DNA from: an uncultured Clostridia bacterium
GTDB lineage: Bacteria; Bacillota; Clostridia; Christensenellales; UBA1242
Reading direction: 5' to 3'
Assembly (NCBI GenBank): GCA_944383915.1
Contig: CALWRJ010000007.1
Span: 1-62,653 of the forward strand
Length of the DNA stretch: 62,653 nucleotides
Shown here: positions 44,726 through 55,095 of the stretch, piece after piece
Layout: each line of letters begins with the position of its first letter
Numbering within the stretch: the stretch's first letter is position 1
Translations under genes and position numbers: made by a program
Notes under the pieces: model-generated
What the model was told of the DNA's origin: nothing
What the model saw: only the letters and a program-made list of their open reading frames with translations
The model's database searches: none

Positions 44726-47700
44726 TTAAAACTCATCATCAAACGGATTTTCATTTCTTTGCTGTTCGGCATCTTGTATCCGTTCGATTTTAGCGCGCAA
44801 ATCTTTATCTTTTATCTTTTTAGGATTTACGGTAATTACTTTTTTACTTCGGCTCCCACGCACCAAAATCAAAACAAATAGTATTACGACAACAACGGCA
44901 ATAATAACAATCGCGATAATCATTCCCGTGCTTGTGTCGACAGGGTCTAGCGCTTCACCACTATCTACCCACCCAGCACAAAGCGTAATATCTGTATAAA
45001 TTGGAGATGCGAAGTCATATTCAGTCGGTGAATATTGCGGAGTCCCATCATCATCAGCCCCGATTACGCGATACCAATTACCCGTAAATGAAAGCCCTGA
45101 AATACTCATTCCATCATCTAATTCTGGCTGAGTTACTTGTTCCCCCTCCAAAACATAGACAGTACGCCACGGCGAATCGTCATTGTAAAGCCTTTTAAAG
45201 TAAACAGCGAATTGCCTTGACCAAATAGCGTAAACAGTTATAGTTTCTGCTGGCACAGGTGTATCATAACTAATTTCCTCGCTATTTTCCAAATCACTTG
45301 TCAAACTCCAATATTTAAAGCCATAACCTTGGTAACTTATAACATCTTGCGTAAAGTCCCCAACTGCTGAATAATTTTCGTTAAGATAATTATCAATTGC
45401 ATCAGCAAGAGGAACACCATAAAGGAGTGAAATAGTTAAAGTTGTGTATCCCTCTGTGTTATCGTCAGTATAGAACCTTCCACCATTAGCACGCAATTCT
45501 ATTTGATATCTCTCTCGGTCCCACATAATGTAGACCGTATAATTATGAGCAGGCATAAGGTTATTAAAGTTTGATGCATCTATTATTAGCCCGCCACTAT
45601 TTGCTTGTTCGCTAAATAAGTAACGCCCCATAGCATCGGTATCAATGCGGAATCCTTCACGCGTTGGCAATCTATCAAGCCCAAGACTTCTTAAAATCGT
45701 TAAAATATCTGTTTGATACTCTATATCTGGAATAATTAATTCGTCCGTACCGTCAGCAAAGCGCCCGCTATCTGCATTCAAAATTAAGTTAAACACGCGT
45801 TTTTGCCAAGTTACATAAATTTTTGTCGTGTCAACAATTAGCGAATTTTGGAAATCAAATTCGTCAACTAAATTAGCGTCAATATAATATCCGTCTACTT
45901 GATAACCAGCCCTATCTGCTTCAACATAATATAATAAGTTTGGAATCGAAGTTATAGAAGTCTCAAACTGTACACGGTCAGAATAAAGCGTGTGCTCCGT
46001 TCCGTCATTATCAATACTTACATACAAAACAGTTTGCCATAGACTTGTCCATTGCGCAAAAATCTGCACAACACCAAATTCATTTGTAAAATTGAAGGCA
46101 TATAAGCCTTGACTATTTGTATCAGTTACAGCATTTCCGCCTGTTTCTGCAGTAAACCAGCCCTTAAAGGCAAATTCACCCTCATCATAAACAAGTTGGC
46201 TCTCATACAACGACCAATCAACGCGCGTGCCATAAGTTACTTGAATCGTGCGAGGTACTCCAACAGCAAGCCCTGTAAAATTCATAGCAGTACCCGTAGT
46301 CGCATCGTAACCAGGATGTAGTTCAACTTCAATTTGCTTTGGCTCTTGATAACCATAAATATAAACAATTCCGTCAGTAAATACCGTGTTGCGTGGTATT
46401 ACATTATTCCAAACAGTATCGCGTGATATATCATCAGGAGTAAGTTCGGTAATAGACCACAACCACCCAAAATAATCATATCCGCTTGCTTGCGTGTATA
46501 CAAATTCAGTTAAAGTTACTTGTGCGTTCGGGTCAAGACTAAATACAATTTCACTAGGTAAGTCCATTCCTGTAAAGTTACTATCATCGGCGGTATATTC
46601 GACAAACTCTCCCGTAGTTGCGTCTTCAATAAAATATCTTACAGTATAAATTGCTTCTGTCCATACGCGCGAAATCACCATATTTTGCATTATAGGCTGG
46701 TCGTAAGACCATTCCGCATTGATAGTTTGCCCACTTTCGTATACCCAACTTCCAGTAAAGCCCGCTGGCACATTATATTCCGTTTCTGCCACAGGCTCAC
46801 TAATAAATTGTCCTTCTATAATATATTGAGTCGTACCTATCGCTTGCACTTCATCAGAGCGCATTGAACCATTCCAAGTAGGATATAAGTTTTGTTCATT
46901 GACAGTATGAATAATTACACTAGGATATGCTATTTGTGTAGCACCTACTGCCGTGCTAGTACTTTCAGGGAACACTCCAAGACTATTTGTACCACCACTT
47001 CTAAAGAATGACAAAACAGGATAATAATATGTATCGTTATCTACATTAGCAGGCGCAAAATACCAATCAGCATTTGCTCCACCGTCATAGAATGAGTAAA
47101 TACGCGAACTTTCATTTTCGGCAATTCCAGGCAATACCATAAAATAACTGTTAAAATCACGGTCAGCATATGAATAATTACCAACGGTCGAAATTCCGTT
47201 ATCATAATCTTGACTAGCATCGTTTACATAATTTGCAATACTTGTCGAATATCCAACATCGTTAAAGCCACGCAAATTAGTATTTGTTAAAATAGTACCT
47301 ATTAATCCACCACGATTTAAATTTGAACCTGTTAAAAATTCAACATCACCAAGGGATAAAACATAATTGATTGTAGCACTTTCAACACGCCCTGCTAAAC
47401 CACCGGCATACATCGAGCCCCAAACATTTCCATAATTTACACAGTTAGAAATCTCGACTGCGCCTGTAGCTGCTATGTATCCAGCAATACCACCCGAATA
47501 CACACCGCTTGTTACATTACCTATATTAAATGTTTGATTAATTATTCCGTCATTTACACGACCAATAATTCCACCAACATACGAAGTTATTGAAATGTTG
47601 TCAATAGCCCCAGCAACTGTTCCGGTATTGTATGCTCCAAAAATCGAACCAAAATTCCACCCAACAATTCCACCAACATTCGAAAGTCCACTAATACTTG

Positions 47701-49306
47701 CTGTATTTTTTATCGGTCCAACAACTGTACCAAAAGTGGCAAGTGACGGGTCACTACTCGTTTGATTTTGATTTGAAGTAATACTAAACATACTACTTGA
47801 CGAATTTATACCAGCAATTCCACCAGCGTTGCTTGCATCAATATTTCTGCCGATTTGTCCTAAATTTTGACTAGCAATAATACTACCGCGCCCAGTACCG
47901 CGCGCTTCATTTCCAACCGTACTGTTATCATCATTCAAGCCAACAATTCCACCAATTGAGTATGCGAGATAAGCGTTTTGGTCATCAATTCCGCCAACGA
48001 TTCCGTTATTTGTACAACTAACCACGCTTCCGCCATTTACACCAGCGATACCACCCATAAAGGTTACACCAGTCGCACTAGAATTTTCACTCGCGCTTGA
48101 TACAGCACTAGAATTAGTAAGGTTTTCTAGAACACCTTGATTAATACCAACAAGCCCACCGATAGAACCGCGCGAAGTTACAAGACTTCCTGTAGAATTA
48201 GCGCTAACGCCCATTTCATTAAATAAATTATCTCTTGTAATAGTTCCACTATTCAAACGCCCAACTAGTCCACCAACAACCGTTTCATACAAACTACTTG
48301 TTAAAATTGCGTTGCCTGGCAATTCGTCTACAATCTCAATATTACCCGCATTATAAACATTTGTGATTGTTCCATTCATTGAACGGCCCGCAATTCCACC
48401 AATAATACCAAAATATGCTTGAATTAAACCACCAGAGCGGTAACTTGTCGTAATCGAACCTTGATTTTCACCAACTAGCCCACCGAGCAATTGTGAATTT
48501 CCGCCTGGAACTACCGCACTTGAATAAATATTTGTATAAATTGGACGAGTGTAGTCTGTTGTGTCCGCAGCGGTTAAAGTCGTTGCAGAACCAAGGTATC
48601 CAACCAATCCACCTGCCGAGAAGTCATCTAAAAGCGTATCGTCAGTTGGAGCAAATTCAATCAAAGCGCCTTCAATATCGTTTTCAAATGATGTACTTGT
48701 TACTGTAATGTTTGCAAGGCTGTTTGCGTTGTAATATCCCGCTAGCACACCTGCATATCGCACATTTTCGTTCGCGAAAATTCCTGCACAGTCAAAAACA
48801 ATTTGATTTACCGCTTGATTTCCGCCAGCACCATTGTTTTCAACCCAGCCAAAAAGCCCAAGACTTCTAACAGTATCGCGACCACTAAGTTGCGTAGCAT
48901 CTATGTACATATTTTCTATTGTTACACGATTTCCCCAGAAAGTCCCTCTAAACATAGCGTTTTCGCTACCAATAGGTTCCCAGTAATGCCCACTTAAATC
49001 AATCGTAGTATTTGATGCAACTTGAAAATACACCCCAACATAATCTGTACCAGCATTGACACTTTGTGCCAAGTATGCAAGATTTTCCGCACTTGAAATA
49101 ATATAAGGGTCCATACTAGTACCTGTACCGCGCGACCAAATATCCGATTCGTCAACCTGTTCAGACCAAAGCCCCGAATACCCTTCCACATCAGCGTGCA
49201 CTTTTTTCTGCCCTACACTTCCCCACGAGCCTATTATTCCCGCGCATAAAACACCTAATAGAATAATGCCCAAGAAACTAATTGCAACATTTAGCACTTT
49301 TTGCAT
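44726..49306 (-). CDS. Large surface protein with GLUG and InlB-type repeats and C-terminal membrane anchor, 1526 aa
   Basis: The signal peptide (1-38, hydrophobic core FLGIILLGVLCAGIIG, likely cleavage near VHA-DV) is followed by a lead-in like many GLUG adhesins (GTGTSMDPYIISSAENLAYLA). There are then 13 GLUG motifs (GGLVGENQGSI, GGIAGRSMNGTI, GGIVGWNFGSI and so on) to about residue 690. Four or more InlB/Flg_new-like units follow (FKGWFTAETGG, FKYWSLTSDL). A C-terminal membrane helix (MIIAIVIIAVVVVILFVLIL) and a basic/acidic cytoplasmic tail end the protein. So it spans the membrane with the repeat region outside. GGGGTAA precedes the ATG. It is an adhesin-type protein; binding partner unknown. 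Confidence 0.9.
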   Translation of the reverse strand: MQKVLNVAISFLGIILLGVLCAGIIGSWGSVGQKKVHADVEGYSGLWSEQVDESDIWSRGTGTSMDPYIISSAENLAYLAQSVNAGTDYVGVYFQVASNTTIDLSGHYWEPIGSENAMFRGTFWGNRVTIENMYIDATQLSGRDTVRSLGLFGWVENNGAGGNQAVNQIVFDCAGIFANENVRYAGVLAGYYNANSLANITVTSTSFENDIEGALIEFAPTDDTLLDDFSAGGLVGYLGSATTLTAADTTDYTRPIYTNIYSSAVVPGGNSQLLGGLVGENQGSITTSYRSGGLIQAYFGIIGGIAGRSMNGTITNVYNAGNIEIVDELPGNAILTSSLYETVVGGLVGRLNSGTITRDNLFNEMGVSANSTGSLVTSRGSIGGLVGINQGVLENLTNSSAVSSASENSSATGVTFMGGIAGVNGGSVVSCTNNGIVGGIDDQNAYLAYSIGGIVGLNDDNSTVGNEARGTGRGSIIASQNLGQIGRNIDASNAGGIAGINSSSSMFSITSNQNQTSSDPSLATFGTVVGPIKNTASISGLSNVGGIVGWNFGSIFGAYNTGTVAGAIDNISITSYVGGIIGRVNDGIINQTFNIGNVTSGVYSGGIAGYIAATGAVEISNCVNYGNVWGSMYAGGLAGRVESATINYVLSLGDVEFLTGSNLNRGGLIGTILTNTNLRGFNDVGYSTSIANYVNDASQDYDNGISTVGNYSYADRDFNSYFMVLPGIAENESSRIYSFYDGGANADWYFAPANVDNDTYYYPVLSFFRSGGTNSLGVFPESTSTAVGATQIAYPSVIIHTVNEQNLYPTWNGSMRSDEVQAIGTTQYIIEGQFISEPVAETEYNVPAGFTGSWVYESGQTINAEWSYDQPIMQNMVISRVWTEAIYTVRYFIEDATTGEFVEYTADDSNFTGMDLPSEIVFSLDPNAQVTLTEFVYTQASGYDYFGWLWSITELTPDDISRDTVWNNVIPRNTVFTDGIVYIYGYQEPKQIEVELHPGYDATTGTAMNFTGLAVGVPRTIQVTYGTRVDWSLYESQLVYDEGEFAFKGWFTAETGGNAVTDTNSQGLYAFNFTNEFGVVQIFAQWTSLWQTVLYVSIDNDGTEHTLYSDRVQFETSITSIPNLLYYVEADRAGYQVDGYYIDANLVDEFDFQNSLIVDTTKIYVTWQKRVFNLILNADSGRFADGTDELIIPDIEYQTDILTILRSLGLDRLPTREGFRIDTDAMGRYLFSEQANSGGLIIDASNFNNLMPAHNYTVYIMWDRERYQIELRANGGRFYTDDNTEGYTTLTISLLYGVPLADAIDNYLNENYSAVGDFTQDVISYQGYGFKYWSLTSDLENSEEISYDTPVPAETITVYAIWSRQFAVYFKRLYNDDSPWRTVYVLEGEQVTQPELDDGMSISGLSFTGNWYRVIGADDDGTPQYSPTEYDFASPIYTDITLCAGWVDSGEALDPVDTSTGMIIAIVIIAVVVVILFVLILVRGSRSKKVITVNPKKIKDKDLRAKIERIQDAEQQRNENPFDDEF

Positions 49307-49551
49307 AATTTTTACCCCAATTTTTAAATATTTTTACGCATTTTTATATATTTATTCTATCATATATTATACTGCAAAACAAAACATTTATCGACATTTT
49401 TTGAATTTTTTTAAACTCCTAAAAAGAAATGCAAAATAAATGTTCGCTAAATTAACTTAATTACCTTAAAAATAAAAATCACTTATCGTAAAACTATTAA
49501 TATTACACAAATAATTGTTACAATCGCACGAAAAAGTATTTAAAATTAATC
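49307..49551. other. Divergent AT-rich spacer
   Basis: Between the leftward surface gene and the rightward 49607 gene. No ORF or structure is seen; it should hold the promoter of the surface gene. Confidence 0.4.
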
Positions 49552-49580
49552 TTGAAAAATTTTAGTTTATATGCTATAAT
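49552..49580 (+). promoter_or_regulatory. Promoter of the 49607 gene
   Basis: TTGAAA (49552-49557), 17 bases, TATAAT (49575-49580). Confidence 0.75.
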
Positions 49581-49606
49581 AAGAAAAATTTAAAAAGGTG
49601 CTACAA

Positions 49607-50137
49607 ATGAAAACAGCTACAGTACTTCCCTACTTTTTAGAAAAAGACAAAATTTATTGGTTTTCTGTACAAGAAGTTATAGAATATCAAGCCTTAGGAA
49701 AAACACATTTTTACATAAATAATTACGCATTGCCTTTTATATATAGCCCAAATGGAGCGAGCATAAGAATGCTACTTAGTGGCAATATTTATTCTACTAG
49801 TTATTTCCGTGATAAAAACCAAGACAATTTACTCAAAATTGCCGAATTTGAAAATATTCAAATAAAAAATTATCAAAATAGCAAAGTTAGTGTTCGCGAT
49901 TTTAATTTTTACGATAATGCTAAATTAGAGGGCTTAAACGAAATTTATGTAAATAAAAAAGATAGAATTTTGTCCAAGGCGCTAATCACTTCACCAGAAA
50001 ATAAAATATTTGTAAAAACAGAATTTTTACCGAAAATTGCTGAAATTTTCTCAAAAATAGAAAGAAAATTAATTTCCACTAATTTCGAACAACAAAATAA
50101 AGTTTCTCCAACTTTAAACAACATTCAAAAATTGTAA
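49607..50137 (+). CDS. Hypothetical protein, 176 aa
   Basis: Soluble, rich in Asn, Lys, Ile and Tyr; no signal peptide or membrane helix and no recognised family. The N-terminus (TVLPYFLEKDKIYWFSVQEV) and the middle (NLLKIAEFENIQIKNYQNSK) suggest a mixed alpha/beta fold. I start at the ATG at 49607 because AAGGTG lies 7 bases before it; a GTG at 49598 overlaps that site. It is the last gene before the origin region and points towards it. Confidence 0.6.
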   Translation: MKTATVLPYFLEKDKIYWFSVQEVIEYQALGKTHFYINNYALPFIYSPNGASIRMLLSGNIYSTSYFRDKNQDNLLKIAEFENIQIKNYQNSKVSVRDFNFYDNAKLEGLNEIYVNKKDRILSKALITSPENKIFVKTEFLPKIAEIFSKIERKLISTNFEQQNKVSPTLNNIQKL

Positions 50138-51270
50138 AATACAAAAAATTAACAAACCAAATTTGGTAAATATTTGTCAACTTTTAGAAAAACAAAATTT
50201 AATTTCAGACCTAAATTTAAATTTTAATCTAAATTAAGCGCGCGTATTTTAAACTACTAAATCATTTAAACACGCACTTTTATTTTTTAATAAAATTATA
50301 ATTGTTCAATTAACTCATACAAAATATAATTAAAAATATTTTAATAATATAAACATTTTTTATAACACATAATATCGCAAAATACAAAAAAACTATTGCA
50401 TAATACCTATGCATAGTACTTATTTTTTATTATTTTTTTGTCATTTTTTTTACATTTTTTTAATTTTTTTAAATAATTTTGATTTATTTTTATCATATTT
50501 TAATTTAATGTAAATTTAAATAAAAACATCATTTAAAACTCAATTAAATTTATTTTACACCTTCTTTAATACAATAAAAAATCTTATTAAAATTAATTTA
50601 AAATATTATAAATTTTTTATTTAATTTTCTTTCTTATTCCCTCTCTTTTCTCTACACACTTTTCCACATTTCCACTACTTTGTGGATAACTTTTTTATAA
50701 ATAAATAAAATTTAGCAAAATAATTTATGCTTTTTACTAACAACAAACTTGTGTAATAGTTTTTCTTTATTTTTTGTATATTTTAATAAATTTACAGTTA
50801 TTTTCTTTAATTTTTGTTATTTCTTATATTTAAAAAAACAAGAAAAAATTTTCTTATAAATTAACACATATTGTAATATTTTTTATTATTTTTTGTGAAA
50901 AAGTGGATAACTACTCTAACTTTTCCCTACTCTTTTTTATAAAACAACACTTATCTACATTATAAATTATTTTAGATAACTTATTCAATATATAATATAA
51001 TCAAATAAAATAATAGAATTTACTTAACTGCAAAAGCATAGTTTTTAACTAACACCAAAATTTTAATCAAATATTAACTATTCTTATTATTATAAACCAT
51101 TACAAAAAATATTATAAAATACTTTTATTTTTAGTAAGTAATTGCTTAAACATCAAATATTATAAAAAATATCGAAATTTTACAACATTTTTATACTTTT
51201 AACTTTTCAAGTCTATACTTTTATCTAAATTTATGATATAATAATTTTTATAATTTATGGAGAAAATAAA
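50138..51270. other. Gene-free, extremely AT-rich region upstream of mnmG with DnaA-box-like sites
   Basis: Over 1.1 kb with no credible ORF. DnaA-box-like sites: TTTTCCACA (50661-50669), a perfect inverted box TGTGGATAA (50681-50689), AGTGGATAA (50902-50910) and TTATCTACA (50951-50959). A TGCATAGTACT motif lies at 50410-50420. C exceeds G strongly on the plus strand. The mnmG -10 TATAAT lies at 51237-51242. It could be an origin sub-region or a DnaA-responsive mnmG control region. Confidence 0.6.
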
Positions 51271-53136
51271 ATGGAAACAAAAGAATATGATGTAATAGTT
51301 ATAGGAGCGGGACACGCTGGTTGTGAAGCAGCCTTAGCAAGTGCTAGAATGGGTCAAAAAACCCTTATAACAACATTAAATCTTGATAGTATAGGTTTTT
51401 TACCTTGTAATCCAAGTATTGGTGGCACAGCAAAAGGGCATTTAGTATTTGAAATTGATGCTCTAGGCGGGGAAATGGGAAATTGTGCCGATAAAGCAAC
51501 ATTGCATCGCCGAATGTTAAACAGTAGCAAAGGTCCCGCCGTTCACTCTTTACGAGTACAAGTCGACAAAGTTCGCTATCACGAAATAATGAAATCAACA
51601 CTAGAAAACGAACCAAATCTTACAATACTACAAGCAGAAGTTGCTGAAATTTTAACCCGCAATAATGAACTTTACGGAATAAAAACAGCAATGGGGGAGA
51701 AGTTTAAAGCAAAAGCCGTTGTAGTTTGTACTGGTGTTTATTTAAAAAGCCGAACACTAACAGGTAATTATATTCGTAACAGCGGACCAAATGGTTTTAC
51801 CAATGCAACAAAACTAACAGCAAGTTTAGTAAGTCTTGGACTTAAAATTTTACGCTTTAAAACTGGTACACCGATGAGAATTGATAGGCGCACAATAAAT
51901 TTCGATGCGCTAGACGAACAAAAAGGGGAGAATAGCCTACCATCTTTTAGCAAAAACACCAAGCGCCCACCAAAAAATATTTTATCTTGTTATATGGGAT
52001 ACACAAATGAGCGCACCCACGATATTATACGCGCTAACTTAAAATATAGCCCTTTATACCAAGGTGTTATAAAAGGCGTTGGACCTCGATATTGCCCTTC
52101 AATTGAGGATAAAATAGTTCGTTTTGCTGATAAAAATAGGCATCAATTTTTCCTTGAACCCGAGGCATTAAGCACAAACGAAGTATATGTTCAAGGCTTA
52201 TCTAGTAGTCTTCCATATCATGCTCAGATTGATTTTATTCACAGTATTAAGGGGCTAGAAAATGCTCATTTAATGCGATATGCTTATGCGATAGAATACG
52301 ATTGTATTGACGCGACAGATTTGGATTCAAGTCTACAATATAAACGACTACCAGGTCTATTTTTTGCTGGTCAAGTTAACGGGACAAGCGGTTATGAGGA
52401 GGCAGCAGCGCAGGGTATAATAGCAGGCATAAACGCAGTACAATATATTAAGCGCCTCCCTCCGCTAATTTTAAAAAGAAATGAAGCTTACATCGGTGTT
52501 TTGATTGACGATTTGGTTACAAAAGGCACAAATGAACCTTATCGTATGATGACTTCTAGAGCAGAATATCGACTTATATTAAGACAAGATAATGCTGATT
52601 TAAGACTTACGGAAAAAGGCTACAAAATAGGACTTGTTACCCGCAAAAATTATTTAAAACTATTAAAGAAAAGGCGAGATATTAGCAAAGGTGAAAAAAT
52701 TTTAAATACAATTTTATCACCAACTAAAGATTTACTACAATTCTTAAAAGAAAATAACGAACCAGAAATTAAAACTGGCATAACAATTCGTTCTTTATTA
52801 AAACGAAAATCTATTGATATATATAATTTTAATGAAAAATTTCATTATTTTAATGATTTTTCGCCAGAAATTTTAAAACAATTAAATATAATCGCGAAAT
52901 ATGAAGGATATATCAACATCCAAAATCAGCAAATAAACGAAGCATTATCCAATGAAAACACCATAATTCCTGCTGACATTGACTACACAAATCTAAAAGG
53001 ACTAAGAATAGAAGCACAACAAAAACTTCAAAAAATAAAACCACAAACTCTTGCCCAGGCAAGCAGAATAAGCGGAGTTTCACCAGCAGATATTAGTATA
53101 CTTACTATTTATCTAAAACGCTTAAAAAGGAGATAA
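51271..53136 (+). CDS. mnmG: tRNA uridine-5-carboxymethylaminomethyl synthesis enzyme MnmG (GidA)
   Basis: FAD-dependent partner of MnmE in wobble U34 modification. 621 residues, full length. The N-terminal Rossmann FAD motif VIVIGAGHAGCEAALASARMG lies at 9-29. Family blocks follow: PCNPSIGGTAKGHLVFEIDALGG in part, GPAVHSLRVQVDK, FKTGTPMRID, GPRYCPSIEDKIVRF, FLEPEALSTNEVYVQG, and YEEAAAQGIIAGINA. The C-terminal MnmE-binding helical domain ends in ASRISGVSPADISILTIYL. GGAG precedes the ATG. rsmG follows after 2 bases, the classic gidAB operon. Confidence 0.97.
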   Translation: METKEYDVIVIGAGHAGCEAALASARMGQKTLITTLNLDSIGFLPCNPSIGGTAKGHLVFEIDALGGEMGNCADKATLHRRMLNSSKGPAVHSLRVQVDKVRYHEIMKSTLENEPNLTILQAEVAEILTRNNELYGIKTAMGEKFKAKAVVVCTGVYLKSRTLTGNYIRNSGPNGFTNATKLTASLVSLGLKILRFKTGTPMRIDRRTINFDALDEQKGENSLPSFSKNTKRPPKNILSCYMGYTNERTHDIIRANLKYSPLYQGVIKGVGPRYCPSIEDKIVRFADKNRHQFFLEPEALSTNEVYVQGLSSSLPYHAQIDFIHSIKGLENAHLMRYAYAIEYDCIDATDLDSSLQYKRLPGLFFAGQVNGTSGYEEAAAQGIIAGINAVQYIKRLPPLILKRNEAYIGVLIDDLVTKGTNEPYRMMTSRAEYRLILRQDNADLRLTEKGYKIGLVTRKNYLKLLKKRRDISKGEKILNTILSPTKDLLQFLKENNEPEIKTGITIRSLLKRKSIDIYNFNEKFHYFNDFSPEILKQLNIIAKYEGYINIQNQQINEALSNENTIIPADIDYTNLKGLRIEAQQKLQKIKPQTLAQASRISGVSPADISILTIYLKRLKRR

Positions 53137-53138
53137 AA

Positions 53139-53852
53139 ATGGAGGATATAACATTAATTAAAGAACTATTTAAAAACAATGGTATTTTAATAAATGACGA
53201 ACAAGCAACGAAATTCGATAAATATTATCAATTTTTAATAGAATATAATAAAAATATTAACTTAACTTCAATAACTGAATATAATGAAGTAATAGTAAAA
53301 CATTTTGTTGATTGCGTTCTAAACTACAAGCATTATACTAAAAACGCAACAGTTTGTGACATTGGAACAGGCGCAGGTTTTCCTGGCGTACCATTAAAAA
53401 TTATGCGCCCAGATTTAAATATTACATTGGTTGACAGTTTAAATAAACGTATAGCATTCCTAAATAATTTAACAAAACTATTACAATTAGATAATTTAAC
53501 AGCAATTCACACACGAGCCCAAGAATTACAACAATTTGTTTCACATGAAACTTTTGATTATACAATAACAAGAGCTGTGGCTCCACTAAACGAACTTATA
53601 GAACTTTGTATTCCTTACACAAAAGTAAACGGAGAGCTTGTTGCTTTAAAATCATTAAAAATCAATGACGAAATACAAAATTCAAAAAACGCTTTCAATC
53701 AACTTAATTGTAAACTTGAGCGAATAGATAATTTTGTTTTAAAATTAAATAATACAGATTATAAAAGAAGTGTTGTTTATATATTAAAAACTGACATAAC
53801 TCCTAAGCAATTTCCCAGACCAAAAAATAAAATAAAAACAAACCCATTATAA
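53139..53852 (+). CDS. rsmG: 16S rRNA (guanine-N7)-methyltransferase RsmG (GidB)
   Basis: Methylates G527 (E. coli numbering) of 16S rRNA using S-adenosylmethionine. 237 residues. N-terminal helical part with YNKNINLTSITEYNEVIVKHFVDC; SAM motif VCDIGTGAGFPG at 72-83; then LVDSLNKRIAFLNNLTK and RAVAPLNELIELC, all typical of RsmG. AAGGAG lies within the end of mnmG, so translation is coupled. Ends at a strong terminator. Same order as in many bacteria (mnmG-rsmG-parA-parB), but here a long gene-free stretch separates rsmG from parA. Confidence 0.96.
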   Translation: MEDITLIKELFKNNGILINDEQATKFDKYYQFLIEYNKNINLTSITEYNEVIVKHFVDCVLNYKHYTKNATVCDIGTGAGFPGVPLKIMRPDLNITLVDSLNKRIAFLNNLTKLLQLDNLTAIHTRAQELQQFVSHETFDYTITRAVAPLNELIELCIPYTKVNGELVALKSLKINDEIQNSKNAFNQLNCKLERIDNFVLKLNNTDYKRSVVYILKTDITPKQFPRPKNKIKTNPL

Positions 53853-53863
53853 CAACACAGACT

Positions 53864-53897
53864 AAAACACAGGCAAACTGTGTTTTATTTTTTTATT
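53864..53897 (+). terminator. Terminator of mnmG-rsmG
   Basis: AAAACACAG-gcaaa-CTGTGTTTT stem followed by ATTTTTTTATT. Confidence 0.9.
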
Positions 53898-54259
53898 CAA
53901 ATTAAACATCTCGTTTTTTATATAAATTTACACTATATATATCATAATACAAAAATTTTTTATTAATAAAAAATAAAAAACCAAAACTCTAACATTAACA
54001 AATTTATATTCAATTATACAATAGACATATACAATTAACTTTTAAATCCTTATATAAACACACTTAAAAAATCTAATTTTATTAAAATAATTAATATTAT
54101 TATTAAAAATATATTTAAAACATAATTTTGTCTATACAAAAAAACAAATAACAATAATAAATTATAACACAACAAAACAAACTTCTTTTTTGAATTGATT
54201 TATATAATTATATACTAATAATTTAAGTAAATGTATAATAAAAAGGTATAATAAAGTTT

Positions 54260-54275
54260 TGTTTCATGTGAAACA
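54260..54275. promoter_or_regulatory. parS site 1
   Basis: TGTTTCATGTGAAACA, a perfect palindrome differing from the Bacillota consensus TGTTNCACGTGAAACA only at the centre. Confidence 0.9.
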
Positions 54276-54666
54276 AGATAAAATTTATATAATACATGCT
54301 TTATTAGTTTATTTAAATTTTTTTATTTATACTTGTATATTTAATTTAAAATATACAATTAATATTAATTACAGTACAATATTTAACTAATAAACCCCTG
54401 TAAACAATAAACTATTTAAACGGTATGAGTTTTTATCAAAAAACATTGAAAATTATACTAAAATATTTATAATAAATCTAACAATTATTCACCATAAATA
54501 TAAAAAACTTTTGTGTATTATTATATAGATTTTAAATGATTGTTTCAGTTGTTATAAAAAATTTCAAACAATAAAACACCATCAATATTATTGTATGTTC
54601 TGTTTTTTAATAAATTACTTGTTATATTAAATAATAATTATTATCATATATAAAAAGACAAAAGTA

Positions 54667-54682
54667 TGTTTCATGTGAAACA
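54667..54682. promoter_or_regulatory. parS site 2
   Basis: TGTTTCATGTGAAACA, identical to site 1. Confidence 0.9.
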
Positions 54683-54772
54683 TTAATCAAATTAACACAC
54701 GTTCTTTATTATTAAACAATAATATATATAAAATTATTAGTATTAAAAAGTATGTTAGTAATTGTTTCACAT

Positions 54773-54788
54773 GGAACAAATCTTTAGC
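54773..54788. promoter_or_regulatory. parS site 3 (degenerate)
   Basis: TGTTTCACATGGAACA, departing from a perfect palindrome at the TGG/TGA position; spaced 106 bases from site 2. Confidence 0.75.
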
Positions 54789-54863
54789 ATAAGAAAACTT
54801 CAGGTTATACGTCATACATAATACAGCCAATAAGTAGCCACGTAATACAAAGTATAAACAATT

Positions 54864-54879
54864 TGTTTCATGTGAAACT
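54864..54879. promoter_or_regulatory. parS site 4
   Basis: TGTTTCATGTGAAACT, one mismatch at the last base. Confidence 0.85.
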
Positions 54880-54908
54880 TCTTATTTTAATATAAATTAT
54901 AAGTTTTT

Positions 54909-55095
54909 AGTACTATGCAATATATTATGTACTATACCATGTATTAGTTGATGTACTATCTATGCCATACCATGCGATGTATTATGCAATGAATAAGTTA
55001 ATGTATTATGTAATGTATTATGCAACCAATTATTGAGATATTTTAATAATATGTGGCATGTTTTATATATTATGCGATGTATTAGTGCTAAGTAT
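54909..55095. repeat. Cluster of degenerate TAYTATGYA repeats upstream of parA
   Basis: Starts with AGTACTATGCAA and continues with TATTATGTA, TACTATACCATG, TGTACTATC, GATGTATTATGCAATG, AATGTATTATGTAATG, TATTATGCAACC and TATTATGCGATG. Spacing is irregular (about 10-40 bases). Confidence 0.7.

Noticed and set aside
50138-51270. Missing genes in the 1.1-kb gap before mnmG
   Set aside because: No frame longer than a few dozen codons with a ribosome site; base composition and boxes indicate regulatory or origin DNA.
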